From: Pseudomonas ekonensis
Lineage (GTDB): Bacteria; Pseudomonadota; Gammaproteobacteria; Pseudomonadales; Pseudomonadaceae
Assembly (NCBI RefSeq): GCF_019145435.1
Contig: NZ_JAHSTS010000003.1
Span: forward strand, 620,001-684,000
DNA length: 64,000 bases
Direction of reading: 5' to 3'
The stretch's first letter is position 1, and every line of letters begins with the position of its first letter. Made by a program: the position numbers and the translations under genes. Shown here one piece after another: positions 27,177 to 35,967 of this stretch. The notes beneath the pieces are model-generated. The model had not been told where the DNA came from. It was given only the letters and a program-made list of their open reading frames with translations, and made no database searches.

Positions 27177-27857
27177 ATGCCTCACATTCTGATTGTCGAA
27201 GACGAAGCGGCAATTGCCGACACGCTGATCTTTGCCCTGCAAGGCGATGGGTTCGCCACCACGTGGCTGAGCCTCGGCGCCGCCGCGCTCGCCCACCAGC
27301 GCCAGACCCCGGCCGACCTGATCATCCTCGACATCGGCCTGCCGGACATCAGCGGTTTCGAGACCTGCCGGCAACTGCGCAGGTTCTCGGAAGTGCCGGT
27401 GCTGTTCCTCAGTGCCCGGGACGCCGAGATCGACCGGGTGGTGGGCCTTGAGATCGGCGCCGACGACTATGTGGTCAAACCGTTCAGCCCCCGGGAAGTC
27501 GCGGCGCGGGTACGGGCGATCCTCAAGCGCATGGCGCCGCGCCCGGCCGTCGAGGCCGCCTCGGCCCTGTTCCGCATCGACGCCGAGCGCGTGCAGATCT
27601 GCTACCGCGGCCAGGCCCTTAGCCTGACCCGCCATGAGTTCCGCCTGCTGCAATGCCTGCTCGAACAGCCGGAGCGGGTGTTCAGCCGCGAACAATTGCT
27701 CGATGCCCTGGGCGTGGCCGCCGATGCCGGCTACGAACGCAGCATCGACAGCCACATCAAGAGCGTGCGCGCCAAGCTGCGCCTGGTGCGCGCCGACGCC
27801 GAGCCGATCCAGACCCACCGCGGCCTCGGCTACAGCTACAGTCCGGGGCACAGCTGA
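27177..27857 (+). CDS. creB: Response regulator CreB
   Basis: 226-residue OmpR/PhoB-type regulator. The receiver domain has the acidic pair in VEDE, the phospho-acceptor Asp in LILDIGLPD and Lys in VVKPFSP. A winged-helix DNA-binding domain covers about 130-226. It forms creBCD with the two genes downstream; the stop overlaps the creC start (TGATG). In P. aeruginosa CreBC responds to inhibition of penicillin-binding protein 4 and activates creD and genes affecting beta-lactam response and biofilm. Confidence 0.92.
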   Translation: MPHILIVEDEAAIADTLIFALQGDGFATTWLSLGAAALAHQRQTPADLIILDIGLPDISGFETCRQLRRFSEVPVLFLSARDAEIDRVVGLEIGADDYVVKPFSPREVAARVRAILKRMAPRPAVEAASALFRIDAERVQICYRGQALSLTRHEFRLLQCLLEQPERVFSREQLLDALGVAADAGYERSIDSHIKSVRAKLRLVRADAEPIQTHRGLGYSYSPGHS

Positions 27858-29275
27858 TGCCGCTGGGGCTGCGGATCTTCCTGGTGTACGTGCTGTTCAT
27901 CGGCCTGACCGGCTATTTCGTGCTCAACACCGTCATGGAAGAGATCCGTCCCGGCGTGCGCCAGTCCACCGAAGAGACCCTGGTGGACACCGCCAACCTG
28001 ATGGCGGAGATCCTGCGCGACGACTTCAAGGCCGGCACCCTCAACCAGAACCGCTGGCCGCAGCTGCTGCGGGCCTACGGCGAACGCCAGCCGAAGGCGA
28101 CGATCTGGGGCTTGCCGAAGAATCAGGTCAACCACCGCATCTACGTCACCGACGCCAACGGCATCGTGGTGCTGGACTCCAGCGGCGCCGCGGTGGGCCA
28201 GGACTATTCGCGCTGGAACGACGTCTACCTGACCCTGCGTGGCGAGTACGGCGCCCGCTCCAGCCGCAGCGACCCGGACGACCCGGCTTCGTCGGTGATG
28301 CACGTCGGCGCGCCGATCCGCGACGGCGGGCGGATCATCGGCGTGGTGACGGTGGCCAAGCCCAACAGCTCCCTGCAACCCTACGTCGACCGCACCGAAC
28401 GCCGCTTGCTGGGCTACGGCGCCGCCCTGATCGGCCTCGGCCTGCTGTTCGGCGCGCTGCTGTCGTGGTGGCTGAGCCGGGCGCTGCACCGCCTGACCGG
28501 CTACGCCCAGGCCGTGAGCGAGGGCCGCCGGGCGCAAGTGCCGCACTACCGCGGCGGCGAGCTCGCGCAACTGGCCACAGCCGTGGAGCAGATGCGCACC
28601 CAGCTTGAGGGCAAGGCCTATGTCGAACGCTACGTGCACACCCTGACCCACGAACTGAAAAGCCCGCTGGCGGCGATCCGCGGGGCGGCGGAGCTGTTGC
28701 AGGGGGACATGCCGGCGGAACACCGGCAGCGCTTTCTCGGCAACATCGACAGCGAAAGCGCGCGGATGCAGCAGTTGATCGAACGGCTGCTGAACCTGGC
28801 CCAGGTGGAGCAGCGCCAGACCCTGGAGGAACAGGTGACGGTGCCGTTGGCGGAACTGGTGGACGGACTGTTGCAGGCACAGGTCGCCCGGATCGAGGGC
28901 CGGCGTTTGCGCGTCGAACAGGCCGTCCCGGCGGGCCTTGCGTTGACCGGCGAGCCGTTCCTGTTGCGCCAGGCGCTGGCCAACCTGCTGGAGAATGCGC
29001 TGGACTTCACGCCGGCCGGCGGTTTGCTGCGGTTCAGCGCCGAACGTGACGGCGGGCAGGTGCAGGTCCGCCTGTTCAATGAGGCCGAGCCGATTCCCGA
29101 CTACGCCCTGCTGCGCCTGAGCGAGCGGTTCTATTCCTTGCCTCGCCCGGACAGCGGGCGCAAAAGCACGGGTCTGGGGCTTAACTTCGTCGAAGAGGTG
29201 GTCAAGCTGCACGGTGGCTCGATGGCGGTCGGCAATGCCGAGAACGGCGTGGAAGTGATCCTGCGCCTGTCCTGA
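27857..29275 (+). CDS. creC: Sensor histidine kinase CreC
   Basis: 472 residues: two transmembrane segments (about residues 5-24 and 178-202) flanking a periplasmic sensor domain, a HAMP-like region, the His box YVHTLTHELKSPLAAI, and an ATPase domain with NLLENALDF and GLGLNF. It phosphorylates CreB. The start codon overlaps the creB stop, so the open frame further upstream is not used. Confidence 0.92.
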   Translation: MPLGLRIFLVYVLFIGLTGYFVLNTVMEEIRPGVRQSTEETLVDTANLMAEILRDDFKAGTLNQNRWPQLLRAYGERQPKATIWGLPKNQVNHRIYVTDANGIVVLDSSGAAVGQDYSRWNDVYLTLRGEYGARSSRSDPDDPASSVMHVGAPIRDGGRIIGVVTVAKPNSSLQPYVDRTERRLLGYGAALIGLGLLFGALLSWWLSRALHRLTGYAQAVSEGRRAQVPHYRGGELAQLATAVEQMRTQLEGKAYVERYVHTLTHELKSPLAAIRGAAELLQGDMPAEHRQRFLGNIDSESARMQQLIERLLNLAQVEQRQTLEEQVTVPLAELVDGLLQAQVARIEGRRLRVEQAVPAGLALTGEPFLLRQALANLLENALDFTPAGGLLRFSAERDGGQVQVRLFNEAEPIPDYALLRLSERFYSLPRPDSGRKSTGLGLNFVEEVVKLHGGSMAVGNAENGVEVILRLS

Positions 29276-29293
29276 GCCCTTGTCGTGGTCTTT

Positions 29294-29325
29294 GTGCAGG
29301 AGCGAGCCTGCTCGCGATGAGGCCG
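29294..29325. repeat. Single REP
   Basis: GTGCAGGAGCGAGCCTGCTC and following bases, a single REP palindrome just after creC and before the putative CreB-box region. Confidence 0.55.
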
Positions 29326-29333
29326 ACACAGTC

Positions 29334-29349
29334 TCCACACAAACTCCAC
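29334..29349 (+). promoter_or_regulatory. Putative variant CreB-binding tag upstream of creD
   Basis: Direct repeat TCCAC-N6-TCCAC, 65 bp before creD. The published cre/blr tag is TTCAC-N6-TTCAC, so spacing is exact with one T-to-C change in each half. The position upstream of creD is where the tag is expected. Confidence 0.45.
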
Positions 29350-29413
29350 AAATCCCCCACATTCCCCCCACGCCGTCCAACCAGACTCTGCCCACCGAAA
29401 CAGGGAGAGTCCC

Positions 29414-30781
29414 ATGAACAAGAACCTTGCATTGAAACTCGGGGCGATTGCCCTGCTGATCCTGCTGTTGCTGGTGCCGCTGCTGATGATCGAAGGCGTG
29501 ATCGACGAACGCCAGCAACTGCGTGACGGCGTGCTGGAAGACATCGCCCGCAGCTCCAGCTACAGCCAGCAGGTGAGCGGGCCGGTGATGGTGGTGCCGT
29601 ACCGCAAGACCGTCCGCACCTGGAAGACCAACGAGAAGACCAATCAGCGCTACGAAGAGCTCAGCGAAACCCGCGGGCGGCTGTACTTCCTGCCGGAGCG
29701 CTTCGAACTCGACGGCCAGGTGCAGACCGAACTGCGCGCCCGCGGCATCTACGAGGCGCGGCTGTTCCACGCCGACAACCGCCTCAGCGGGCATTTTTCT
29801 TTGCCGGCGCAACTGGGCATCAAGGAAGACTTCGCCGACTACCGGTTCGAGGCGCCGTTCCTGGCCGTGGCCATCAGCGACATCCGCGGCATCGAAAACG
29901 CGCTGAAACTGGAACTCGACGGCCAGCGCCTGGACTTCGTGCCCGGCACCGAGGTGGGCTGGCTCGGCGAAGGCGTGCGGGTGACGCTGCCGCCGCTGGA
30001 GGCCGGTAAGGCCACGGAGCTGACGTTCGGCTTCGACCTGCGCCTGCAAGGCACCGGCTCGCTGCAGGTGCTGCCGGTGGGCAAGACCAGCCGCGTGAGC
30101 CTGGCCGCGAACTGGCCGCATCCCAGCTTCGTCGGCAATTTCCTGCCGGCCAAAAGGGAGATCACCGATCAGGGCTTCACCGCCGACTGGCAGACCTCGT
30201 TCTTCTCCACCAACCTGCAAGAGGCCATGCAGCGCTGCGTGGCCGGGGACTGCGAAGGGTTCAACGGTCGCCGCTTCGGCGTGAGCTTCATCGATCCGGT
30301 GGACCAGTACCTCAAGAGCGACCGGGCGATCAAATACGCGCTGCTGTTCATCGTCCTGACGTTCGCCGGCTTCTTCCTGTTCGAGGTGCTCAAAGGCCTG
30401 GCGGTGCACCCGGTGCAATACGCGCTGGTGGGCGTGGCGCTGGCGTTCTTCTACCTGTTGCTGCTGTCGCTGTCGGAGCACATCGGCTTCGCCCTGGCGT
30501 ACCTGCTGTCGGCCGGCGGCTGCGTGCTGCTGATCGGTTTCTACGTGTGTCACGTGCTGCGCAGCGTGCGCCACGGCTTGAGCTTTTCGGCGGGGCTGGC
30601 GGCGCTGTACGGCCTGCTCTACGGCTTGCTGAGCGCCGAGGATTACGCGCTGCTGATGGGCTCGCTGCTGTTGTTCGGGCTGCTGGGCGTGTTCATGGTG
30701 CTGACCCGCAAGCTGGACTGGTACGGGATCGGGCAGAAACCGGCCAAGCCGCTGGAATTTGACCTGGGGGCCGTGCAATGA
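29414..30781 (+). CDS. creD: Inner membrane protein CreD
   Basis: 455 residues: one N-terminal membrane segment, a large periplasmic domain (about 35-310) and about five C-terminal membrane segments, the standard CreD topology. The N-terminal LLLLVPLLMIEGVIDERQQ region is conserved. It is the main CreB-activated gene and protects the envelope in beta-lactam stress, though its biochemical role is not known. It has its own leader of 138 bp after creC, so it may be separately promoted. Ribosome site GGGAGAG. Confidence 0.92.
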   Translation: MNKNLALKLGAIALLILLLLVPLLMIEGVIDERQQLRDGVLEDIARSSSYSQQVSGPVMVVPYRKTVRTWKTNEKTNQRYEELSETRGRLYFLPERFELDGQVQTELRARGIYEARLFHADNRLSGHFSLPAQLGIKEDFADYRFEAPFLAVAISDIRGIENALKLELDGQRLDFVPGTEVGWLGEGVRVTLPPLEAGKATELTFGFDLRLQGTGSLQVLPVGKTSRVSLAANWPHPSFVGNFLPAKREITDQGFTADWQTSFFSTNLQEAMQRCVAGDCEGFNGRRFGVSFIDPVDQYLKSDRAIKYALLFIVLTFAGFFLFEVLKGLAVHPVQYALVGVALAFFYLLLLSLSEHIGFALAYLLSAGGCVLLIGFYVCHVLRSVRHGLSFSAGLAALYGLLYGLLSAEDYALLMGSLLLFGLLGVFMVLTRKLDWYGIGQKPAKPLEFDLGAVQ

Positions 30782-30873
30782 GCCGCTGGTTGGGGTTGCG
30801 CGAGGACCGGCGCGAAGCGCAGGTGCTGGTGACGCTGATACTTGGGTGGTTGCCGACGGAACCGAGGCGGTGC

Positions 30874-30945
30874 CTTCGCGAGCAGGCTCGCTCCCGCACG
30901 GATCCGCAAACCCGTGCGGGAGAAGGGCCGCTCGCGGTGAGGCCC
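30874..30945. repeat. REP cluster after creD
   Basis: CGCGAGCAGGCTCGCTCCCG (30877-30896) and an inverted partial copy GTGCGGGAGAAGGGCCGCTCGCGG, preceding the MITE-like element. Confidence 0.6.
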
Positions 30946-30960
30946 GGACGGCCGGCCTAG

Positions 30961-31099
30961 GCTCTGTGCGAAAAGCCTTGATACTCGGTGATGCTGCGTT
31001 GAAAACAGCCTCGGAATGCTCATTTACAACCCGTAAACTCCGCTTCCTCGGCTGTTTTCGCCTTGCCTGACCTTCGTCTCAAGACTTTTCACACAGACC
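30961..31099. mobile_element. 139-bp MITE-like element with CTAG target duplication
   Basis: The left end (GCTCTGTGCGAAAAGCCTTG...) and the reverse complement of the right end (GGTCTGTGTGAAAAGTCTTG...) align over about 50 bp, ending in a shared GAAAACAGCC core. CTAG flanks both sides (30957-30960 and 31100-31103), as expected for the 4-bp YTAR duplications of IS5-type transposition. There is no coding capacity. It sits between convergent creD and the GST gene. Confidence 0.75.
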
Positions 31100-31729
31100 C
31101 TAGGCCTTGGGCATCGTCGCGATCATCGAAGGCCGCTGGCTCACCTCGAAGTACCAGTTGGCCAGTTGCGGGTTGGCCGTGCGCCAGTCCATGTCGGGGA
31201 AGCGCAGGTCGAGGTAGCCCAGGGCGCAGGCCAGGCTGATCGCGGCGATGTCGAAGTGGCTGGTGAGTTCGGCGATGGCGTCGCGCTCCAGCAGCGCCAG
31301 GGTGCGGCGGATCTTGTCGCGCTGGGCGTCGAGCCATTCTTCCCAATGCTTTTCCGGGGCGCGCAGGGCCTGCTCGTAGCGCACCGTGACGGCGGCGTCC
31401 ATGATCCCGTCGGCCATCGAGGCCAGGGTCAGGCGCCGCCAGCGGGCCGAGCCGTCGCGGGGGATCAGCGGGTTGCCGACGTGCTGGTGGTCGAGGTAGT
31501 CGAGGATCACCCGGCTGTCATGGATGACGTTGCCGTCGGCCAGGCGCAGGGCCGGGATCTTGCCCAACGGGTTGTCATGGTTCAGCGCCGCGTTCGGGCT
31601 GACGGGGCTCAGCACGCAATCGTGCAGGGCGACGCGGCCCTGCTGGCCGGTCTCATGCAGCAGCACCATGACCTTGCGCACGAACGGGGACAGGGTGTTG
31701 TGGAACAGGGTCATGCTGGGGGCGGACAT
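31100..31729 (-). CDS. Glutathione S-transferase family protein
   Basis: 209 residues: N-terminal thioredoxin-like domain (SPFVRKVMVLLHE; NPLGKIPAL with the cis-Pro; DSRVILDYLD) and an all-alpha C-terminal domain. General glutathione conjugation or thiol chemistry; substrate unknown. ATG 31729 follows GAGG; a TTG two codons upstream is less likely. The stop codon TAG lies inside the CTAG target of the adjacent MITE-like element, which therefore left the reading frame intact. Confidence 0.88.
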   Translation of the reverse strand: MSAPSMTLFHNTLSPFVRKVMVLLHETGQQGRVALHDCVLSPVSPNAALNHDNPLGKIPALRLADGNVIHDSRVILDYLDHQHVGNPLIPRDGSARWRRLTLASMADGIMDAAVTVRYEQALRAPEKHWEEWLDAQRDKIRRTLALLERDAIAELTSHFDIAAISLACALGYLDLRFPDMDWRTANPQLANWYFEVSQRPSMIATMPKA

Positions 31730-31784
31730 GGGCAAACCTCGGCAATCGGAGAAAATGCAGAGGTCTAGCCTAGTGAGTTCCGGC

Positions 31785-31938
31785 GCGGCTGGCGAGGGCT
31801 TGATGGTGTCTGGTCAGGCTCCTTCGCGGGCAAGTCGAATCGTCGCGCGCCGCTCACGCAGGATCTGTGTCGTGCACAAGGCCCGTGTCTTGCTCAATAC
31901 CTGTGGGAGCGGGCTTGCCCGCGATGAGGCCCGGCAGG
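31785..31938. repeat. REP/REPIN sequences
   Basis: A degenerate copy around 31785-31850 and a good REP at 31901-31935 (GTGGGAGCGGGCTTGCCCGC), filling the gap between the GST gene and the iron locus. Confidence 0.55.
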
Positions 31939-31947
31939 CCTGCACAC

Positions 31948-32127
31948 TCACCGGCGCGCCAGCAATCCCCTCATTCCCAGCCACGCCGGCACGCCCAGGC
32001 CGATCCAGCTCAAGGCGTCCCAGATCCCGTCCCCCAGCAGCGCCGCGAACAGCCCGGCGGCGCTGAGCAGCGCGATCACCAGCGGCGTGCTGAAGACTTT
32101 CCAGAAGTTCGACCGGCGCGGCTTCAT
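31948..32127 (-). CDS. Small membrane protein downstream of PepSY gene
   Basis: 59 residues, basic N-terminus and two hydrophobic segments (STPLVIALLSAAGLFAALL and ALSWIGLGVPAWLGM). The start overlaps the PepSY gene stop (ATGA), so it is translated from the same transcript. Small companions of this kind are common next to PepSY proteins in Pseudomonas siderophore loci; function unknown. Confidence 0.75.
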   Translation of the reverse strand: MKPRRSNFWKVFSTPLVIALLSAAGLFAALLGDGIWDALSWIGLGVPAWLGMRGLLARR

Positions 32128-33254
32128 GCTGAGGCCTCCGTCGCTTGCGGCACGGCCTTGGCCGCCTTGCGCCGCACCACCCACAGGTACACGCCGCTGC
32201 CGAGCACGATGATGGTCAGCACGTCGAGGGTGGCCCACAGGACCTTCATCGGCATGCCGCCGTAGTCGCCGAAGTGCAGCGGCTGCGACATGCCCATGGC
32301 GTCCATGTACCACGGCCGCTCGGCCACGGCCGTGACTGTAAGGGTGCTGGCGTCGATCAGCACCGGTGTCAGCAGGTGCGAGGTCAAGTGGGTGCCGCCC
32401 TTCATGAACACCGCGTAGTGGTGTTCGCTGGAGAACCGCGTGCCGGGAAACGCGATGAAGTCCGGCTGCATGTCCGGCGCGGCGTCTGCGGCGATGTCGA
32501 GCAGGCGGGTGGCCGGTGCCCGGTGGGTCAGGGGCGGCGCGTCCCGGTAGGGTTCGATCAGGGCGGCGAGCGCGTCGTTGCGCCAGGCGGAGATGAGCAG
32601 GTCGGCGCAGGCGCTGATGACGCCGGTGACCCCCACCACCAGCGCCCAGGTCAGGGTGACGACGCCGATCAGGTTGTGCAGGTCGAGCCAGCGCAGGCGG
32701 GCGGACTTGTCCCGGCGCACGGTGGCGAAGTCCAGCCGGCGCATGAACGGCAGGTACAGCACCGTGCCGGAGACGATCGCCACTACGAACAGCACCCCCA
32801 TGAACGCCAGCAGCAGCTTGCCCGGCAGGCCGGCGAACATGTCCACGTGCAGGCGCAGGATGAACAGCATCAGGCCGCCGTTGGCCGCCGGCGTCTCCAC
32901 GGCTTCGCCGGTGCGGGCGTCGAGCATGAAGGTGTGCGACGAGTTGGGTTCGGTGCCGGCGGTCTTCGCCATGATCGCCAGCACGCCGTCGGGTTCGTCG
33001 TCTTCGAAGCCGAAGTACTGCACGACTTCGTCGGGGCGGTGCCGTTCGGCGGCTTCCACCAGTTGCGCCAGGTTCAGGCGCGGGGTGTCGGCGGGCATTT
33101 CGCGAAATTCCGGCGCGTCGCCGAGCAGGTGCTCGATCTCGTGGTGGAACACCAGCGGCAGGCCGGTCAGGGCCAACAGCAGCAGGAACACGGTGCAGAT
33201 CAGGCTGGTCCAGGTGTGCACGAACGACCAGCGACGAATTGTTTTGCTTTTCAT
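32124..33254 (-). CDS. PepSY-domain membrane protein, probable siderophore reductase
   Basis: 376 residues with about four transmembrane segments (near 12-34, 145-170, 190-215 and 338-360) and PepSY-type periplasmic parts. Membrane histidines occur at HTWTS, HHEIEH, LHVD and DLHN, the pattern of heme-binding 'iron-regulated membrane proteins' (PiuB/FoxB type). These proteins are thought to reduce ferric siderophore in the periplasm. It lies 74 bp downstream of the receptor gene on the same strand, as expected for a receptor-reductase pair. Confidence 0.85.
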   Translation of the reverse strand: MKSKTIRRWSFVHTWTSLICTVFLLLLALTGLPLVFHHEIEHLLGDAPEFREMPADTPRLNLAQLVEAAERHRPDEVVQYFGFEDDEPDGVLAIMAKTAGTEPNSSHTFMLDARTGEAVETPAANGGLMLFILRLHVDMFAGLPGKLLLAFMGVLFVVAIVSGTVLYLPFMRRLDFATVRRDKSARLRWLDLHNLIGVVTLTWALVVGVTGVISACADLLISAWRNDALAALIEPYRDAPPLTHRAPATRLLDIAADAAPDMQPDFIAFPGTRFSSEHHYAVFMKGGTHLTSHLLTPVLIDASTLTVTAVAERPWYMDAMGMSQPLHFGDYGGMPMKVLWATLDVLTIIVLGSGVYLWVVRRKAAKAVPQATEASA

Positions 33255-33328
33255 TTCATGACCTTCAGAAACGCCAAAGCCGTCCCCGGGGGGACGGCCT
33301 GGCTGCGGGGCCGGTTCAGCTCAGTCGC

Positions 33329-35755
33329 TTACCACTTGTAGGTGGCGCTGGCGACGACGCTGCGCTGGTCGCCGTAGTAGCAGTAGAAGCTGTCGCAGGT
33401 GGAGATGTAGTCCTTGTCCAGCAGGTTGGTGGCGTTGATGGCCACCGACGCGCCCTTGAGGCTGTTGTCCAGGCGACCGAGGTCGTAGTGCACGGCGGCG
33501 TCGAACACGGTGTAGGCGTCGGCCTTGCCCAGCCAGGTGTTGGCCTTGTCGCCGTAGGTGTTGCCGGTGTAGCGGGCGCCGGCGCCGATGCCGAAGCCGT
33601 CGAGCACGCCGGTGTGCCAGGTGTAGTCGGCCCACAGGGACGCCTGCTGGTTCGGCATCAGTTGCAGGCGGTTGCCCTTGTCGTCGCCTTTCTGCACTTC
33701 GGACTTGGCCAGGGTGTAGGCGGCGATCACCTTCAGGTTGTCGGTGACGTCGGAGACCGCTTCCAGCTCCAGGCCCTTGACCTTCACTTCGCCGGTCTGG
33801 CTGGTGAGCGGGACGTTGTTGACGGTGGTGCTGACCGACACGTTTTTCTGGGTCAGGTCATACACGGCGGCCGTCAGCAGGGTCTTGCTGCCGGGCGGCT
33901 GGTACTTGATGCCCATTTCCCACTGCTTGCCTTCGGTCGGCTTGAGCGATTCGGTGGAGCTGGAATCGGCGCCGCTGGTGGGCTGGAAAGACTCGGCGTA
34001 GGAGATGTACGGCACGAAGCCGTTGTCGAACACGTAGCTCAGCGCCGCGTTGCCGCTGAAAGCCTTGTCGCGGTCGGTGCTGGTGGCGTCGCCCTTGTTG
34101 AAGAACCTGGTGCCGGTGTGCACCCAGTCCTCACGGCCGCCGAGGGTCAGGCGCCATTGGTCGAGGGCCATCTGGTCCTGCACGTACAGGCCGGTCTGGT
34201 GGGTCTTCTGGTCGTAGTCGTAGAACGCGGTGGAGCGCGCCGGACGGGTGATCGGCAGACCGTGGATCGGGTTGTTCACGTTGATCGACGGCGCGCTGCC
34301 GAAGATCGAGGTGTAGTTGGTGTTGCTGCGCTGGTGGTCAAGGCCCAGCAGCAGGGTGTGGCGGATGTCGCCGGTGGCGAAGTCGGCTTGGAAGTTGTTG
34401 TCCACGGCGAATTGGCTGATGTCTTCGTCGACGATGGTGGTCGAGCGGCCGACGTTGCCTTCGTTGTCCACCTGGGTGAACGGATAGGAGCCGACGGTGA
34501 TGCCCTGGAACGACAGGTCCGACTTGGTGTAGCGCAGGTTCTGCTTGAACTGCCACACGTCGTTGAGGCGGTGCTCGAAGGCATAGCCCAGCGCGTAGTA
34601 GGTGCGGTCGTAGTATTCCCAGTCCGGGTCGCCCAGGTTCTTGTGGTGCGAGACCTTGCCGAACGGCATGTCGATCTTGGTGCCCTGCACCGGCAGGAAT
34701 TGGCTGGTGATGCCGGTGTCGTCGCGGGTGAACTGGGTCAGCAGGGTGAACCTGGTGTCGTCGTCGATGTTCCAGGTCAGGCTCGGCGCGATGTTGTAGC
34801 GCTTGTTGTCGACGTGGTCGACCTGGGTGCCGCTGTCGCGCACCACGCCGCTGATGCCGTAGAGGAACTGGCCGGCGTCGTCGATCTTGCCGGTGCTGGC
34901 GAAGTTGATCTGACGGTGGTTGTCGCTGCCGTACTGCAGCTGGATCTCGCTGCTGGCGATGTCGCTCGGACGGCGGCTGACCATGTCCAGCAGGCCGCCC
35001 GGCGGGGTCTGGCCGTAGACGGACGAGGCCGGGCCGCGCAGCAGCGCGAGGCGGTCCAGGTTCCAGGTTTCCTGTTTCGGGTTGGCGTAGACGCCTTTGG
35101 GCAGCGGCAGGCCGTCGAGGAACTGGGTCGGCTCGAAGCCGCGCACGCGCAGCCAGTCGGCGCGGGTGTCGCTGCCGTAACTGCTGGCGGTGATGCCCGG
35201 CATGTAGCGCACGGCGTCATCGAGGCTGTGCACGCTGCGGTCGTCCATCTGCTGGCGGGTGGCGACGGAGATCGAGCGCGGGGCTTCGACCAGCGCGGTG
35301 TCGGTCTTGGTGCCGGCGGCGGTGCGGGTGGCGGTGTAGCCTTCGGCCGGGCCCCAGGCGCTTTCGGTGTTCTCGACGCCGATCACCGAGGTTTCCGGCA
35401 GGGCCATCACGCCTTCCGGCACGGCCACCAGGGTGTAGGTGCCGGTGCCGCTCTGCTCCAGTTGCAGGCCGGTGCCGCGCAGGGCCGCGCGCAGGGCGCC
35501 GGCGGCGTCGTACTGGCCGTTGACCGGCGCCGAGGTCTTGCCGGCCGCCAGCGCGGGATCCAGCGACAGCGCGAGGCCGCCCTGGCTGGCGATCTGGTTC
35601 AGGGTGGTGGACAGCGGCGCCGCCGGCAGGTTGTAGGCGCGCACGTCAGACGCCTGTTCAGCGGCGATCAGTTGGCTGCTGGCCAGCGGGGTGCAGAGGG
35701 CGATGGCGACCGCCAGCAAACTGGGGCGCAACAAGGTGTCTAGCGAACGGGACAT
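33329..35755 (-). CDS. fiuA: TonB-dependent siderophore receptor (FiuA-like, ferrichrome type)
   Basis: 808 residues. Signal peptide; STN signalling domain (about 38-110, YNLPAAPLSTTLNQIASQGG); plug with VRGFEPTQFLDGLPLPKG and SSVYGQTPPGGLLDMVSRRP, which is closest in feel to FhuA/FiuA ferrichrome receptors; a beta-barrel ending in the expected aromatic residue (YKW). The STN domain lets it signal to the adjacent FecR-type anti-sigma factor. Ribosome site CAGGAG, 7 nt. The fiuA name rests on similarity plus position next to creBCD and a GST gene, as in P. aeruginosa; FoxA (ferrioxamine) is the main alternative. Confidence 0.85.
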   Translation of the reverse strand: MSRSLDTLLRPSLLAVAIALCTPLASSQLIAAEQASDVRAYNLPAAPLSTTLNQIASQGGLALSLDPALAAGKTSAPVNGQYDAAGALRAALRGTGLQLEQSGTGTYTLVAVPEGVMALPETSVIGVENTESAWGPAEGYTATRTAAGTKTDTALVEAPRSISVATRQQMDDRSVHSLDDAVRYMPGITASSYGSDTRADWLRVRGFEPTQFLDGLPLPKGVYANPKQETWNLDRLALLRGPASSVYGQTPPGGLLDMVSRRPSDIASSEIQLQYGSDNHRQINFASTGKIDDAGQFLYGISGVVRDSGTQVDHVDNKRYNIAPSLTWNIDDDTRFTLLTQFTRDDTGITSQFLPVQGTKIDMPFGKVSHHKNLGDPDWEYYDRTYYALGYAFEHRLNDVWQFKQNLRYTKSDLSFQGITVGSYPFTQVDNEGNVGRSTTIVDEDISQFAVDNNFQADFATGDIRHTLLLGLDHQRSNTNYTSIFGSAPSINVNNPIHGLPITRPARSTAFYDYDQKTHQTGLYVQDQMALDQWRLTLGGREDWVHTGTRFFNKGDATSTDRDKAFSGNAALSYVFDNGFVPYISYAESFQPTSGADSSSTESLKPTEGKQWEMGIKYQPPGSKTLLTAAVYDLTQKNVSVSTTVNNVPLTSQTGEVKVKGLELEAVSDVTDNLKVIAAYTLAKSEVQKGDDKGNRLQLMPNQQASLWADYTWHTGVLDGFGIGAGARYTGNTYGDKANTWLGKADAYTVFDAAVHYDLGRLDNSLKGASVAINATNLLDKDYISTCDSFYCYYGDQRSVVASATYKW

Positions 35756-35883
35756 ACGGCGGCTCCTGAATGGAAATATTTCTCAATTGCCTGTGTGCCG
35801 GACGAGATTCGAAAAGTGATAGGGCTGGGCTGAATTTTTTTCGGGCGGTGTGGCCAGGCCGCTTCGGCGCTGCGCAGGGCCCT

Positions 35884-35950
35884 GTCGCGAGCAGGTCTGC
35901 GGTGTTCTCAGGATCATTGTGGGAGCGAGCCTGCCTGCGATGGCGACCGC
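35884..35950. repeat. REP sequences
   Basis: GTCGCGAGCAGG and GTGGGAGCGAGCCTGCCTGC copies between the receptor gene and the anti-sigma gene. Confidence 0.5.
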
Positions 35951-35967
35951 CCGGACAACGCGGTTCT

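Noticed and set aside
30778..30960. 60-codon frame overlapping the creD stop (ATGA)
   Set aside because: The overlap looks like coupling, but the frame runs through REP repeats up to the MITE-like element, has no recognisable content and is probably not a gene.
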